A stretch of 60,933 nucleotides of DNA from Nostoc sp. CHAB 5836 (GCF_020829445.1 NZ_JAIVFV010000024.1:1-60933); one strand, 5' to 3'; positions 44,006 to 53,269 are shown, counted from the first letter of the stretch. Program-made: numbers and translations. Notes: a model not told the origin generated them from the letters alone.

Positions 44006-45220
44006 CTATGCAGTTACTACACTATTTAGATGCGAAAGTTGGGAAATTTCTGCCACAAGCGCTTTGCCGATTTCTAGAGAAGAAGTAGCAGCAGGAGAAG
44101 GAGCATTGCAAACATGGATGGAGTTTTGACCGGAAACAATCAAAAAGTCGTCTACAAGCTTGCCATCGTTCATTAAGGCTTGAGCGCGGACTCCTGCATG
44201 GGTGGGAACTAAGTCTTCTGCTTGAACTTCGGGAATTAGTTTTTGCAAACTTCTGGTGAAGGCTGCTTTACTAAAGGAACGAATGATTTCTTGGATGCCT
44301 TCAGGCGCGTGTTTTGCTGCTAATTTCCAAAAACCGGGATAGGTGATGACTTCCAGAAAATCCCGTAAGTCAAAGTCGGTTTTTTTGTAACCTTCGCGTT
44401 TGAGCGACAGAACGGCGTTTGGCCCTGCATGGACGCTACCATCAATCATCCGGGTAAAGTGGACACCCAAAAAGGGAAAATCTGGATTGGGAACTGGGTA
44501 AATTAGTGTTTTGACCAGATAGCGTTTTTCCCTTGTGAGTTCGTAGTACTCTCCCCGGAATGGGACAATTTTTGCTTGGGGTTCAACTTGACCTAATTTG
44601 GCGGTGCGATCGCTATGCAATCCAGTACAATTAATTACAAAGCGTGTTTCAAAGCTACCCTTGTTTGTTTCCAGTACCTGATTTTTACCACTTGGCGAGA
44701 TTTTCAGAACTTTTGTATTCAAGTGCAAATCACCACCCTGCTGTTGAATTAGCTGGGCATATTTTAAACAAACTTGCTTGTAATTAACAATACCAGTTGA
44801 AAATACCCGAATTCCACCTACACATCTTACATGAGGTTCGATTTCTTTGACTTCTTCGGGACTAATTCTCTGCACTTCTATGCCATTGTCTAAGCCGCGT
44901 TTGTAGAGGTTTTCTAAGGGTGGTAGCTCTTGTTCTTCTGTTGCAACAATTACTTTACCACAAACTTCATGGTTAATTCCATGCTCTTGACAGAATTCTA
45001 CCATAGAGCGAGAACCGTCACGACAAAATTTAGCTTTGAAACTCCCTGGCTTGTAATAAATACCAGAATGAATCACCCCGCTATTATTACCGGTTTGGTG
45101 AAATGCCCATGCGCTTTCTTTTTCTAGGACTAAAATACGCGCATTGGGATAGCGTTTTCCTAAAGCCAAGGCTGTGGAGAGTCCAACGATTCCCCCACCT
45201 ATAATCGCAAAATCATACAT
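44006..45220 (-). CDS. lhgO: L-2-hydroxyglutarate oxidase family FAD enzyme (LhgO)
   Basis: 404 aa DAO-type flavoenzyme. FAIIGGGIVGLSTALALG binds FAD; FRGEYYELTREKRYLVKTLIYPVPNPDFPFLGVHF and HAGPNAVLSLKREGY fit the LhgO/YgaF group, which oxidises L-2-hydroxyglutarate to 2-oxoglutarate. In polysaccharide clusters such genes repeatedly accompany RfbF and the SAF oxidoreductase, where another hydroxy acid or sugar may be oxidised. The STRR array (about 45255-45420) separates it from rfbF upstream. Confidence 0.85.
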   Translation of the reverse strand: MYDFAIIGGGIVGLSTALALGKRYPNARILVLEKESAWAFHQTGNNSGVIHSGIYYKPGSFKAKFCRDGSRSMVEFCQEHGINHEVCGKVIVATEEQELPPLENLYKRGLDNGIEVQRISPEEVKEIEPHVRCVGGIRVFSTGIVNYKQVCLKYAQLIQQQGGDLHLNTKVLKISPSGKNQVLETNKGSFETRFVINCTGLHSDRTAKLGQVEPQAKIVPFRGEYYELTREKRYLVKTLIYPVPNPDFPFLGVHFTRMIDGSVHAGPNAVLSLKREGYKKTDFDLRDFLEVITYPGFWKLAAKHAPEGIQEIIRSFSKAAFTRSLQKLIPEVQAEDLVPTHAGVRAQALMNDGKLVDDFLIVSGQNSIHVCNAPSPAATSSLEIGKALVAEISQLSHLNSVVTA

Positions 45221-45254
45221 TAGTATTATTCTTCAAGTTACAGTAAATCTATAA

Positions 45255-45424
45255 AGTCATTTGTCATTTGTCATTTGTCATTTGTCATTTGTCATTTGTC
45301 ATTTAACTCCAAACTCCAAACTCCAAACTCCTAACTCCTAACTCCTAACTCCAAACTCCAAACTCCAAACTCCAAACTCCAAACTCCTAACTCCTAACTC
45401 CTAACTCCTAACTCCTAACTCCTA
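45255..45424. repeat. two STRR heptamer arrays ending in the rfbF stop codon
   Basis: TCATTTG heptamers (about 45258-45304) are followed by a long run of ACTCCAA / ACTCCTA heptamers (about 45307-45424). The CTA of the final unit (45422-45424) is the complement of the rfbF TAG stop. Heptamers of the same kind follow pheT. Confidence 0.88.
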
Positions 45425-46195
45425 CCATACCTTCCAAGGAGCCTGATTCTTCTTCCATAGCTCCTCTAGGTAGTTTTTATCGCGTAAAGTATCCATCGGT
45501 TGCCAAAAACCATCATGTTTAAAAGCTGATAGCTGTTCCATATCAGCTAGCTTTTCTAATGGCTCTTGCTCCCACACTGTAGAATCATCAGCAATTAAGT
45601 TAATTACTTCTGGTTCTAACACAAAATAACCGCCATTAATCCAAGCTCCATCACCTTCAGGTTTTTCCCGAAAACTGGTGATTTTAGTTTGCTCATATCC
45701 TAATGAAATGGCTCCAAAACGTCCGGCTGGTTGAACGGCTGTGAGTGTTCCTAATGTCTTTTGTTCTTGATGAAATTTAACTAGCTCGGTGATATTAATA
45801 TCACTTACACCATCACCATAGGTGAAGCAAAAAGTTTCATTACCAAGATGTTCGCTGATTCGCTTTAAGCGTCCGCCTGTCATTGTATTATCACCAGTAT
45901 TTACTAAGGTGACACGCCAGGGTTCAGCATAACCAGAATGCACATTCATCTGGTTAAATCTCATGTCAAAAGTTACATCTGACATATGTAAGAAGTAGTT
46001 AGCAAAATACTCTTTAATTATGTAACCTTTATAACCACAACAAATGATGAAGTCATTAATGCCGTGGGTAGAGTAAGTCTTCATTATGTGCCACAGAATT
46101 GGCTTACCACCAATCTCAACCATCGGCTTGGGTCTGATACTAGTTTCTTCACTGAGGCGTGTACCAAGCCCTCCAGCCAAAATCACCGCTTTCAT
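45422..46195 (-). CDS. rfbF: glucose-1-phosphate cytidylyltransferase (RfbF)
   Basis: 257 aa, the usual length. VILAGGLGTRLSEETSIRPKP is the nucleotidyltransferase signature with the catalytic Arg and Lys; GKPILWHIMKTYS, TYGDGVSDINI and FREKPEGDGAWINGGYFVLEP complete the fold. It makes CDP-glucose from CTP and glucose-1-phosphate, the entry to 3,6-dideoxy or branched CDP-sugars. It is the first gene of the polysaccharide run; its stop is within the STRR array. The region upstream (46196 onward) should hold the cluster promoter. Confidence 0.95.
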   Translation of the reverse strand: MKAVILAGGLGTRLSEETSIRPKPMVEIGGKPILWHIMKTYSTHGINDFIICCGYKGYIIKEYFANYFLHMSDVTFDMRFNQMNVHSGYAEPWRVTLVNTGDNTMTGGRLKRISEHLGNETFCFTYGDGVSDINITELVKFHQEQKTLGTLTAVQPAGRFGAISLGYEQTKITSFREKPEGDGAWINGGYFVLEPEVINLIADDSTVWEQEPLEKLADMEQLSAFKHDGFWQPMDTLRDKNYLEELWKKNQAPWKVW

Positions 46196-47084
46196 GCAAT
46201 TACCTCGGAGATTTGTAGGGATATTATTATTTGATCGTGCCCATTTTAGATTTTAGATTTTGGATTTTGGATTAAAAGAGTTTTTTGGTATATGCCCGGC
46301 GCTGAAAGTGGGCAAAACAGATATACTCATGAACTCGTGACGTTCGATAACTAATCCAAAAGATGCTTACAGAGTCCTTAACGCTACGCGATCGCAAATC
46401 TAAAATCTAAAATTGGTTGACTTTTTGGAGATGAAAAGGATGCACTTAGGTAGAGAAAAATTTATTTCTTTTTTCTTTTTCTCCGTCAATAATCTAACCG
46501 TAATTTTCGCCAAAATTATGAAGGAAATATAAATTAAAATCTTTTCTATATAAAAGCTCTATGAATATCGATAAAATAGCTGTAAGTACGTTGTTGCGAA
46601 AAAACCCAAGTATGTTAACAAACGTAAATACGGCATCTGGAAAACCTCTCTCTAAATCTCTCTCCTAAAAGGAGAGACACTTTGAATTTTCCCCCTTCCC
46701 GCGTCGGGAAGCAGGGTGGTTTCATACAAGCAGAGAAAAACAACAACTGGGTTTCAAAGCCTCTCCCCGAAACGGGGAGAGGAATGGAAGTGGGGTAAAA
46801 AGCCATGCTACAAAACGAGAAATCAAGACTTATGTATTTTTCTTTTTTCGTATAAAACCACCCTGCCCTTCCCGCGCCGGGAAGGGGGTTGGGTTTTTGG
46901 TGGACTTTTCCACATAACGTGAAAAGTCAGCTTTTATTATGAGTAATTTGACGGAGATGGTCTTACTCTCTTTAATAAAAATGTCACCTATAAAATAACT
47001 AGGATTAGCGGCAGCTAACCCTAGTCCAGCTTGATTTTTTCAATCAAAACCAGTGTTACGCAAGTAGCAAAAGTTACTTTTTTT
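46196..47084. other. 889-bp spacer with repeats between rfbF and the kinase-TPR gene
   Basis: Contains a fragment of a MITE-2 left end (GTAAGTACGTTGTTGCGAAA at about 46584), two hairpin repeats (CTCTCTCCTAAAAGGAGAG at about 46659 and CTCTCCCCGAAACGGGGAG at about 46762), and CCTTCCCGCGYCGGGAAG palindromes at about 46695 and 46866. A terminator-like hairpin is near 47000. The likely promoter of the polysaccharide run is in the rfbF-proximal 250 bases but cannot be resolved. No gene seen. Confidence 0.55.
46998..47025 (-). terminator. candidate terminator for the kinase/phosphatase/vWA operon
   Basis: Arms ACTAGGATTAGC and GCTAACCCTAGT (11 of 12 complementary) with a GGCA loop, 60 bases downstream of the operon's last stop on the minus strand, followed in that direction by TTATTTTATAGG. 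A moderate T-rich tail only. Confidence 0.45.
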
Positions 47085-49253
47085 TTAGTGAATTTTCTCC
47101 AGAGTACTTGAGCTTTGGAATAAAGGGTCACATTTGTTTTCTACAACTACGCACATATTACTGAGTGCTTGCTGATAATTATCCATATCATCTTGCTCAA
47201 GAAAGATTTTGGCAGATGCCTGTATATCTTCGATAGCTTTCGTTTGGTTTGTGTTAGATTGACTACCGCCATACTGTGCCAGTTCATAGCGAACCATACC
47301 TCGTTTGAGATACACTTTTGCTAGTTTGGGGCTAATAGTTAATGCTTCGTTAAAGTCAGCGATCGCTTGATTATATTCTTGCTCATAATTGCTACTATAT
47401 TGAGCAATTTGATAATAGACAATACCTCGCTGAAAGTAAGCTTCGGCTTTGGATACATTAAGTTTTATTGCCTGAGAAAAATCTGCGATCGCTTTTTTGT
47501 AATCTTGTTGAGATTCACCGCTATATTTAGCCATTTGGGTGCGGACAATTCCCCGTCTGATATAAGCTTCAATTTCATGATGATTCAGACCGATGGCCCG
47601 ATTATAGTCTGCGATCGCCAGATTATACTCTGTATCAGGATCATTGCTATATTCGGCGAGCATATAGCGGCCATTACCTCGATTTACCAGAGCTTTGGTT
47701 TGATTGGGACTGATTTGCAGAGCTTGGCTATAATCTGCAACTGCTCCTTCGTAGTCTTTGAGGTTATAACGGGCATTGCCACGATTTACAATCGCTCTGG
47801 CGTGTGTAGGCTCTTGTTCAATTGCTTCGCTAAAGTTGGCAACTGCTTTTTCATAGTCTCGCTGTTGGTAAGCAATATAACCTTGCTGATAGTAATCAGC
47901 GAAGCTGAGTTTGTTATTTATCGAGTGAGACTTCAATGTTTGTTGGGTGTAAGCATTTTGGGAAACCAACGGCTGAGTAAATTTAATCATGACATCGGCA
48001 TATCCCAATAAACCAAAACCCAACAAACAACAAATAACCGGGTACAATTTTGACTTCTTAGAACGTTTATAAAATGAACCACTGGGAGTTATTACTGGCT
48101 GCCAGTAATTAGCTAGCTGCGGTGACATGGCTCGCTGTGGAAAACGCGGTGTCTGGGTGTAGTGCTTTCTCGATTTGATTCGCGGTTGTAAATGTTCTTT
48201 AGCTTCTATAGCCCGATGTGATGGAAAGGGGTCGCGTCCACCTAATCGCACGGTACGTTCACACCACGGACAGCTACGCATATGGTTGTTGTAGCGATGC
48301 TGAGGATTTGTCGTGCAGGTAATTAGGGAATCTTCGGCTTCAGCTATTGCTGAGAGCCAAGTCTGGGCACTGGGGCGCAGCTGTGGGTTGTTATGACCCT
48401 CTTCAAAACAACGGATAAATAGTTCCTGTAAGCTGGGATGGAGAATTTCCCAAGGGGGTGCAATGGGTGTAGGTAGGTAGGGTACGTATCGCTTTTGGCT
48501 GTAAGTGAAATGACCCGATGCAATGCGGGCTTCGTAAGGTGGTGGCTCAATAGCACCTTGAAAAATCCCCGAAAATGGATGAGTACCTTCCATTAGGAGT
48601 TGAAATACCAGCACCGCTAACCCAAATAAATCGTGAGAGATTTCGCGATCGTGCTGGGCAAAAGTTTTATTCTGTAGTTCTGGTGGGGTAAACTCTGGTT
48701 TACCTACCGGACAGCGATAAACAAGATTGTTATTTGGGTCGAGTACTTGGAAAGAATCTGTGTCTATCAAAGTCACCAGTGCTGTGTCACTGACGAGGAT
48801 ATTTGACTCGTTCACATCACCAATGCAATATCCACTAGCGTGTAAAGCTGCAAAAGCTGCTGTCAGGTTACGAGCCGTGCGGAGCAGGTACTGGTAGTTG
48901 AATAGGGGGCAGTGTTGGCGACGGGTTCTGGGGTTGTAAAAGTCGATGATTGGACGCATCCCCTGAATGCGTGGCATTAAAAAGCCAAGGATACTATTTT
49001 TGCCATCTGCCGCCCGTAATAAATCCTCTGGCCAAGCGATAGATATATGCCCCAAACTCGCCGTCGGATTTTCCGGGGGGTTGGCCAGCATCGCCTGGAG
49101 TTTTTCAGCATGGGCAGTTGTTGGCTTATGGTAAATCTTTGCCACCAAGTTATTATCAGATGGCACTGCATAAACACAAGCCTCACCGCCACGCCCCAAA
49201 CTGACATTGAGGCTGAGGATTTCTTTTCTAGGAGAACAACGTAGTACCTGCAT
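47085..49253 (-). CDS. protein-kinase-like / TPR membrane protein
   Basis: 722 aa. N-terminal kinase fold: LGRGGEACVYAV (Gly loop), LVAKIYHKP (ATP lysine), YCIGDVNESNILV (catalytic Asp and Asn, with the HRD arginine-type position altered) and TLIDTDSF (metal site in place of DFG). Then a Cys/His pair-rich linker (CTTNPQHRYNNHMRSCPWC, zinc-ribbon-like), a TM helix (YPVICCLLGFGLLGYADVMI) and about six TPR repeats in the outer part. It sits downstream of PP2C and vWA genes in one operon, a kinase-phosphatase-vWA triad known from TerY-type systems. Substrate unknown. Confidence 0.85.
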   Translation of the reverse strand: MQVLRCSPRKEILSLNVSLGRGGEACVYAVPSDNNLVAKIYHKPTTAHAEKLQAMLANPPENPTASLGHISIAWPEDLLRAADGKNSILGFLMPRIQGMRPIIDFYNPRTRRQHCPLFNYQYLLRTARNLTAAFAALHASGYCIGDVNESNILVSDTALVTLIDTDSFQVLDPNNNLVYRCPVGKPEFTPPELQNKTFAQHDREISHDLFGLAVLVFQLLMEGTHPFSGIFQGAIEPPPYEARIASGHFTYSQKRYVPYLPTPIAPPWEILHPSLQELFIRCFEEGHNNPQLRPSAQTWLSAIAEAEDSLITCTTNPQHRYNNHMRSCPWCERTVRLGGRDPFPSHRAIEAKEHLQPRIKSRKHYTQTPRFPQRAMSPQLANYWQPVITPSGSFYKRSKKSKLYPVICCLLGFGLLGYADVMIKFTQPLVSQNAYTQQTLKSHSINNKLSFADYYQQGYIAYQQRDYEKAVANFSEAIEQEPTHARAIVNRGNARYNLKDYEGAVADYSQALQISPNQTKALVNRGNGRYMLAEYSNDPDTEYNLAIADYNRAIGLNHHEIEAYIRRGIVRTQMAKYSGESQQDYKKAIADFSQAIKLNVSKAEAYFQRGIVYYQIAQYSSNYEQEYNQAIADFNEALTISPKLAKVYLKRGMVRYELAQYGGSQSNTNQTKAIEDIQASAKIFLEQDDMDNYQQALSNMCVVVENKCDPLFQSSSTLEKIH

Positions 49254-49310
49254 AATAAAATTACCGCTAACGGGAGTTATTGTAAGATGTGAAACCTGTA
49301 GATTTATTGC

Positions 49311-50093
49311 TCATGAGTCGTTGAATGCAGCTATGATGAGTGTCAAATCATCATCAGTGCGTTGTGTAATCCGCTCTGAGCGTAAAAATTTTACCAACTG
49401 CTCTTTCGCTTCTGTCTTATCTTCGGTATTGGCCACAAATTCAAATAGCGGAAAAAAGAATGGTTTGTGAGGTTCGCCAACAACCATATTCAAGGCCAGC
49501 ATTTGGAGTCCGTCGGTGATGATACCAACATTTGCTATGTCTGTGCGCCATAATCTCATCTGCACCGTATCTAAGGCAGTAGGCGAAGTTAAAAAAGTGG
49601 TTTCGTTGATGTATTCACCGCTATCAGGCATAGTCAATGCCAGCAGGTTGCCCGTACCATCTTTTGCCACTGCTAAACCATCACCTATTTGTGCCACAGC
49701 GACAACTTCTGGTGTAGCAACCATGATAATTAAGGTAGTTGCTAAATCTTGAGGCTGTTTGTCAGAAGTAGCCGCCTCAGCTTCCACAGCTTTTTTGGCG
49801 GCTAGTATGGCATCATTTAAAAGCGATCGCACATGGACATCATCAGTTAAAATTTTTCGCGTCACTCCAATGGTTGAAATGTTTTCTATTGCTGTCTCCA
49901 CAGCAACCATCGCTCCCACTTTTCCCAGGCTAGCAGAACCCGCGCCATCTGCTGCGGCTGCCACTAAAACATTATCTGACAATATCTGCCAGTGATGAGC
50001 ATCCTGACATAACTGGTTGTTTTTTAAGTGACTTGTGCCACATACAGATGCAGCCACAATCCGCCATTGAGCAATCTCTTTTGATATTTTCAT
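49311..50093 (-). CDS. PP2C-family serine/threonine phosphatase
   Basis: 260 aa. VAAAADGAGSASLGKVGAMVAVETAI is the metal-binding DG-GS motif of the PP2C_2 group; VATPEVVAVAQIGDGLAVAKDG and TDGLQMLALN follow, and the end TDDDLTLIIAAFN holds the terminal Asp. It would reverse phosphorylation by the neighbouring kinase-like protein. I chose ATG at 50093 (GGAA upstream); upstream alternatives at 50126 and 50159 would overlap the vWA gene end. Confidence 0.88.
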   Translation of the reverse strand: MKISKEIAQWRIVAASVCGTSHLKNNQLCQDAHHWQILSDNVLVAAAADGAGSASLGKVGAMVAVETAIENISTIGVTRKILTDDVHVRSLLNDAILAAKKAVEAEAATSDKQPQDLATTLIIMVATPEVVAVAQIGDGLAVAKDGTGNLLALTMPDSGEYINETTFLTSPTALDTVQMRLWRTDIANVGIITDGLQMLALNMVVGEPHKPFFFPLFEFVANTEDKTEAKEQLVKFLRSERITQRTDDDLTLIIAAFNDS

Positions 50094-50143
50094 AGATTTT
50101 TTTCCAGCAGCCAGCTGTCTAAACATCAAGCTGCGATTTTTAA

Positions 50144-50818
50144 TTAAACAGTCCCCCAACCAATGGGCGGTAGTGCTACCTGTTCGTCCACCTGCGAATG
50201 AGAAACAGTTGACATACTCGTTGACAACCAGACAAACATTTCGATAAAATTTAATCCTTTAAGCTTCAGGGGGGTACGCACAGCTATTTGATTTAAACGC
50301 GTCATATTCGCATTTTCTACACCCACTGTAAAAAATGCGACCCTTTTATTCGCTTCATCTCCCTGTAGGCGCTGGGATGCTTGTTCTACCACATGATCTA
50401 ACTCGCCTTGCGGTTCTCCATCGGTAATCATGAATACCCAAGGACGATAGTAAGCAATCCCATTGGCACGATACTGAGATTTCCGCTCTTGAATTATGTC
50501 TAAAGCTTTATGAATTCCTGCACCCATTGTAGTCAAGCCCTGTGCTGTCAAAATCGGTGGATTGAATTGATCGGCAGTCACAAAGTCTTGTACTACATTG
50601 ATATTACTATCAAAAGTTACGATCGCCACTTCCACCCGCCTTGCGGCTAAGGAATTTTTGACTAATTCATCCTTTAAACTTAGTAAACCCTGATTTAAAG
50701 CCTCAATAGGATCTCCTTGCATCGAGCCAGATGTGTCTAGCAAGAGTACACAAGGACAACGTGGTTCTGGGTTCTCAGCAAATTCTACTACTTCATCAAG
50801 TCTTAATGTATCATGCAT
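50144..50818 (-). CDS. vWA-domain protein (TerY-like)
   Basis: 224 aa from the ATG at 50818. The MIDAS motif is CVLLLDTSGSMQGDPIEALNQG (DxSxS), with the downstream metal residues in MGAGIHKAL (T-like position) and MITDGEPQGE. The compact form matches TerY/YegL-like vWA proteins, metal-dependent scaffolds in the stress-response phosphorylation triads described for bacterial Ter systems. It is first in the operon, followed by PP2C and the kinase-TPR gene. Confidence 0.87.
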   Translation of the reverse strand: MHDTLRLDEVVEFAENPEPRCPCVLLLDTSGSMQGDPIEALNQGLLSLKDELVKNSLAARRVEVAIVTFDSNINVVQDFVTADQFNPPILTAQGLTTMGAGIHKALDIIQERKSQYRANGIAYYRPWVFMITDGEPQGELDHVVEQASQRLQGDEANKRVAFFTVGVENANMTRLNQIAVRTPLKLKGLNFIEMFVWLSTSMSTVSHSQVDEQVALPPIGWGTV

Positions 50819-50845
50819 AACTTTTTGTGTTATGTTAAAGTCCAA

Positions 50846-51569
50846 AACTTTATTTCCCTTTTATCAGAGTATATAATCTTAATCACCGAGGCGACTACAG
50901 AATATAGTATTTACTAGTAGACGCTCTCATCTTTAATTAAACAAATTATTTTCATGAACTTCACTATATCTTTAAGAAGAACTTTAGGACAGCTTAGTTT
51001 TGCAAAAAAGAGTTTATCAAAACCCAGTGTTACCTGTTGTAATGTATCTACCAACAATTTATATCCATTAAATCTACAGTACAATAAATACTTAATCTTT
51101 CCTACATAAGATTTTAAAGATTTTATGTAGAAGAATCGTTCATTTCTACAAAAGCAGTTAACCATAATTAAGATCGTTTGCTCTAGAAGTATAACAGTGT
51201 AACTGCGCGAATTGGGGTTCAAATCTGCCTCTTTAGGTTATTGGGCATCAATAAACCTCATCATTATAGTCTTTAGCCAAGAGTTGTCATTGGTCAGTAA
51301 AATCCGCAATTAACCAATACCTACTGATAGGCTAGCTATGACAAATGCTTCACTTTATTCATACCTACATACTTGTTTTTTGAGATAAATTAAGTAGAAA
51401 GTGCCAAATTTAACAAATGAGTTATAACAATAATTATTTTAATATATCTACATATATTAAAATGATTATTTCGTGAACAGAGAAATATTACAAAGAAGAA
51501 AAGATTTCATCGCTGATATTTTCACTCTACAAATCTTCGGTTGTTGATTCCGCAAAAAATTTCAAAAAT
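50846..51569. other. AT-rich spacer, no convincing gene
   Basis: 724 bases between the vWA operon and the PatA-like gene, divergently transcribed, so it should hold both promoters. A frame of 102 codons on the minus strand (50914-51222) is K/I/L/F-rich and shows no recognisable motif. A hairpin with CTACATAA / TTATGTAG arms lies at about 51101-51130. A T-loop-like GGTTCAAATC occurs at about 51217 without a tRNA around it. Confidence 0.5.
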
Positions 51570-53012
51570 ATGAATAATTCAGGTACATTCACCAAACTAC
51601 GTCCTCTAAGTTTATTAAGACAGTTATCTAATTGCTCCGACAGTACTTGTTTGCAAGCGTTGAGTAACTCAGTTTCTTGGTGGATTTACGTAGAACAGGG
51701 CAAAATAACTTATGCTACTCATTCCGTGGAACCATTTGATCGATTAGAACGTCATTTGCGTCGCCTCAGCCACCAAATTCCCCTGCTTACTAGTGAAGTT
51801 CGTGTTCAAGTACGTCTGATGTTTGAACCTGACTCACACAGTCAGTTAATCGAACATGATAGTAATTCCACAAGCCACCTTCCTGAGTATCAGGCTATAT
51901 CCTGGCTTGTTAGTCAACAACATATAGATTCTACACAAGCAGCAGTGCTGGTTCAAGAATTAGTCAAAGAGGTGATTGAGTCATTTTTGCTAATCAAAGA
52001 AGGTACTTATGAACTAACAGAACCACTTAATACAACGCCAACAATTTGCCGGCTATATGTAGGCAAAATTTTAGAAAGTTGCCAAGTAAGATTACAGAAT
52101 TGGCAGGCTTTTGTTCCTAAAATTTCTTCTCCGTATCAACGTCCATATCTGTTAATTAACAGCAACCTTCAGGAAAAAGATTTACCAAATCTTCAGCCAG
52201 ATTTAACTAATTGGATGAAGGGTTTTAGCCTGTGTCATCTGGCTGCAATTTTAAATCAAGATGAAATTCAACTAGCTCAAAGTTTATACCCTTACATCCT
52301 TAAGGGCGGGATTATCTTGCATGAACCTGATCCACCATTTGATAAATTACCAAAGATTTTTGAAGAGCGATATCTACGACGGTCACTGAGCGAAGTGGTT
52401 GGCGCAGCCTCTCGTAGAGAAGTGCGGGCGACGCCTAAGCTTTTATCAAAATTGTTTCTGGGGTTAGTTGACACCAAAGAAAAACTAAGTGGTACCGTTA
52501 ACGATATTTCTGAAGAGAATATAGCTGCTGTTCAACAATTACCACAGATTTATCCTCCTCTCAATGAAAACTTTCAGGAACCAACAATATTAAATAACAT
52601 AAATCCTGCTTGCCAAAGAGTAACGGCTGCTACTGTAACGGCACAAAAAGTTCACAAAATTGTTTCTGTAGATGATAGCCCGACAATTCTTAAAGAAATT
52701 AGCTATTTCTTAGAAAATGAAAACTTTTCTGTAGTGACTATCAATGATCCACTAAAAGCCGCTTTGTCAATTATAAGGCACAAACCTGACTTAATTTTGC
52801 TGGATTTAAATATGCTAGGGATCGATGGTTATGAGTTGTGTCGGATTATACGAAATAATTCTATATTTCAGAAGACTCCCATCGTCTTTGTCACTGGGAG
52901 TAAAGGAATTGTACACAAAGTAAAAGCCAAATTAGTAGGAGCATCTGGATATCTTACCAAACCGTTTACCCGCGCCGAATTACTGAAAATGGTGTTTATG
53001 CATTTGACTTAA
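51570..53012 (+). CDS. PatA/PixG-type response regulator (PATAN domain + receiver)
   Basis: 480 aa. The N-terminal region (SLLRQLSNCSDSTCLQALSNSVSWWIYVEQGKITYATHS) is a PATAN/DUF4388-type domain, followed by a helical middle and a C-terminal receiver (residues about 363-480): acidic pair D368/D369, phospho-acceptor D412 in LILLDLNML, T in VFVTGS and K464 in LTKPF. Such proteins control pattern formation, phototaxis or motility in cyanobacteria; PatA itself controls heterocyst position. A repeat-derived peptide (SEVVGAASRREVRATPK, about residues 273-290) is inserted before the receiver. The true pathway is unknown. Confidence 0.85.
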   Translation: MNNSGTFTKLRPLSLLRQLSNCSDSTCLQALSNSVSWWIYVEQGKITYATHSVEPFDRLERHLRRLSHQIPLLTSEVRVQVRLMFEPDSHSQLIEHDSNSTSHLPEYQAISWLVSQQHIDSTQAAVLVQELVKEVIESFLLIKEGTYELTEPLNTTPTICRLYVGKILESCQVRLQNWQAFVPKISSPYQRPYLLINSNLQEKDLPNLQPDLTNWMKGFSLCHLAAILNQDEIQLAQSLYPYILKGGIILHEPDPPFDKLPKIFEERYLRRSLSEVVGAASRREVRATPKLLSKLFLGLVDTKEKLSGTVNDISEENIAAVQQLPQIYPPLNENFQEPTILNNINPACQRVTAATVTAQKVHKIVSVDDSPTILKEISYFLENENFSVVTINDPLKAALSIIRHKPDLILLDLNMLGIDGYELCRIIRNNSIFQKTPIVFVTGSKGIVHKVKAKLVGASGYLTKPFTRAELLKMVFMHLT

Positions 53013-53068
53013 ATTAACCACTCCAATGAGTCTTTTTTCTCCACATTACTTTGTGCGATAATCTACAC

Positions 53069-53269
53069 ATGACTACTAATCTAGAAATTGACGAAAACTT
53101 AATTAAGGAAGCTCTCGAACTTGGTGGTCATCCAACTAAGGATGCCGTTGTTGAAGAGGCATTACGAGAGTATGTACAACGTCGAAAGCAACTGAAAATT
53201 CTGGAGCTATTTGGCACAATTGAATATGACGATGATTATGATTACAAGCAACAGCGCCGGAGTCGATGA
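53069..53269 (+). CDS. VapB-type antitoxin
   Basis: 66 aa. MTTNLEIDENLIKEALELGGHPTKDAVVEEALREYVQRRKQ is a ribbon-helix-helix DNA-binding domain of the VapB (DUF2191) type, and the acidic C-terminal tail (IEYDDDYDYKQQRRSR) is the usual toxin-binding part. The ATG at 53069 is chosen over the TTG at 53051. The stop TGA overlaps an ATG (53266) that starts a typical VapC frame, which ends after 11 codons. The toxin is therefore apparently lost. Confidence 0.85.
   Translation: MTTNLEIDENLIKEALELGGHPTKDAVVEEALREYVQRRKQLKILELFGTIEYDDDYDYKQQRRSR

Noticed and set aside
45255..45424. Possible CRISPR array
   Set aside because: Units are 7 bp without spacers, so this is an STRR array.
47367..48011. 214-codon plus-strand frame opposite the kinase-TPR gene
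   Set aside because: Antisense to TPR repeats; its regular pattern mirrors the repeat periodicity of the real gene.
50914..51222. 102-codon frame on the minus strand in the vWA-PatA spacer
   Set aside because: Composition is that of AT-rich spacer (K, I, L, F), there is no convincing ribosome-binding site and no recognisable motif.
51200..51240. tRNA-like T-loop GGTTCAAATC
   Set aside because: The surrounding stems do not pair and no anticodon or D arm is present.
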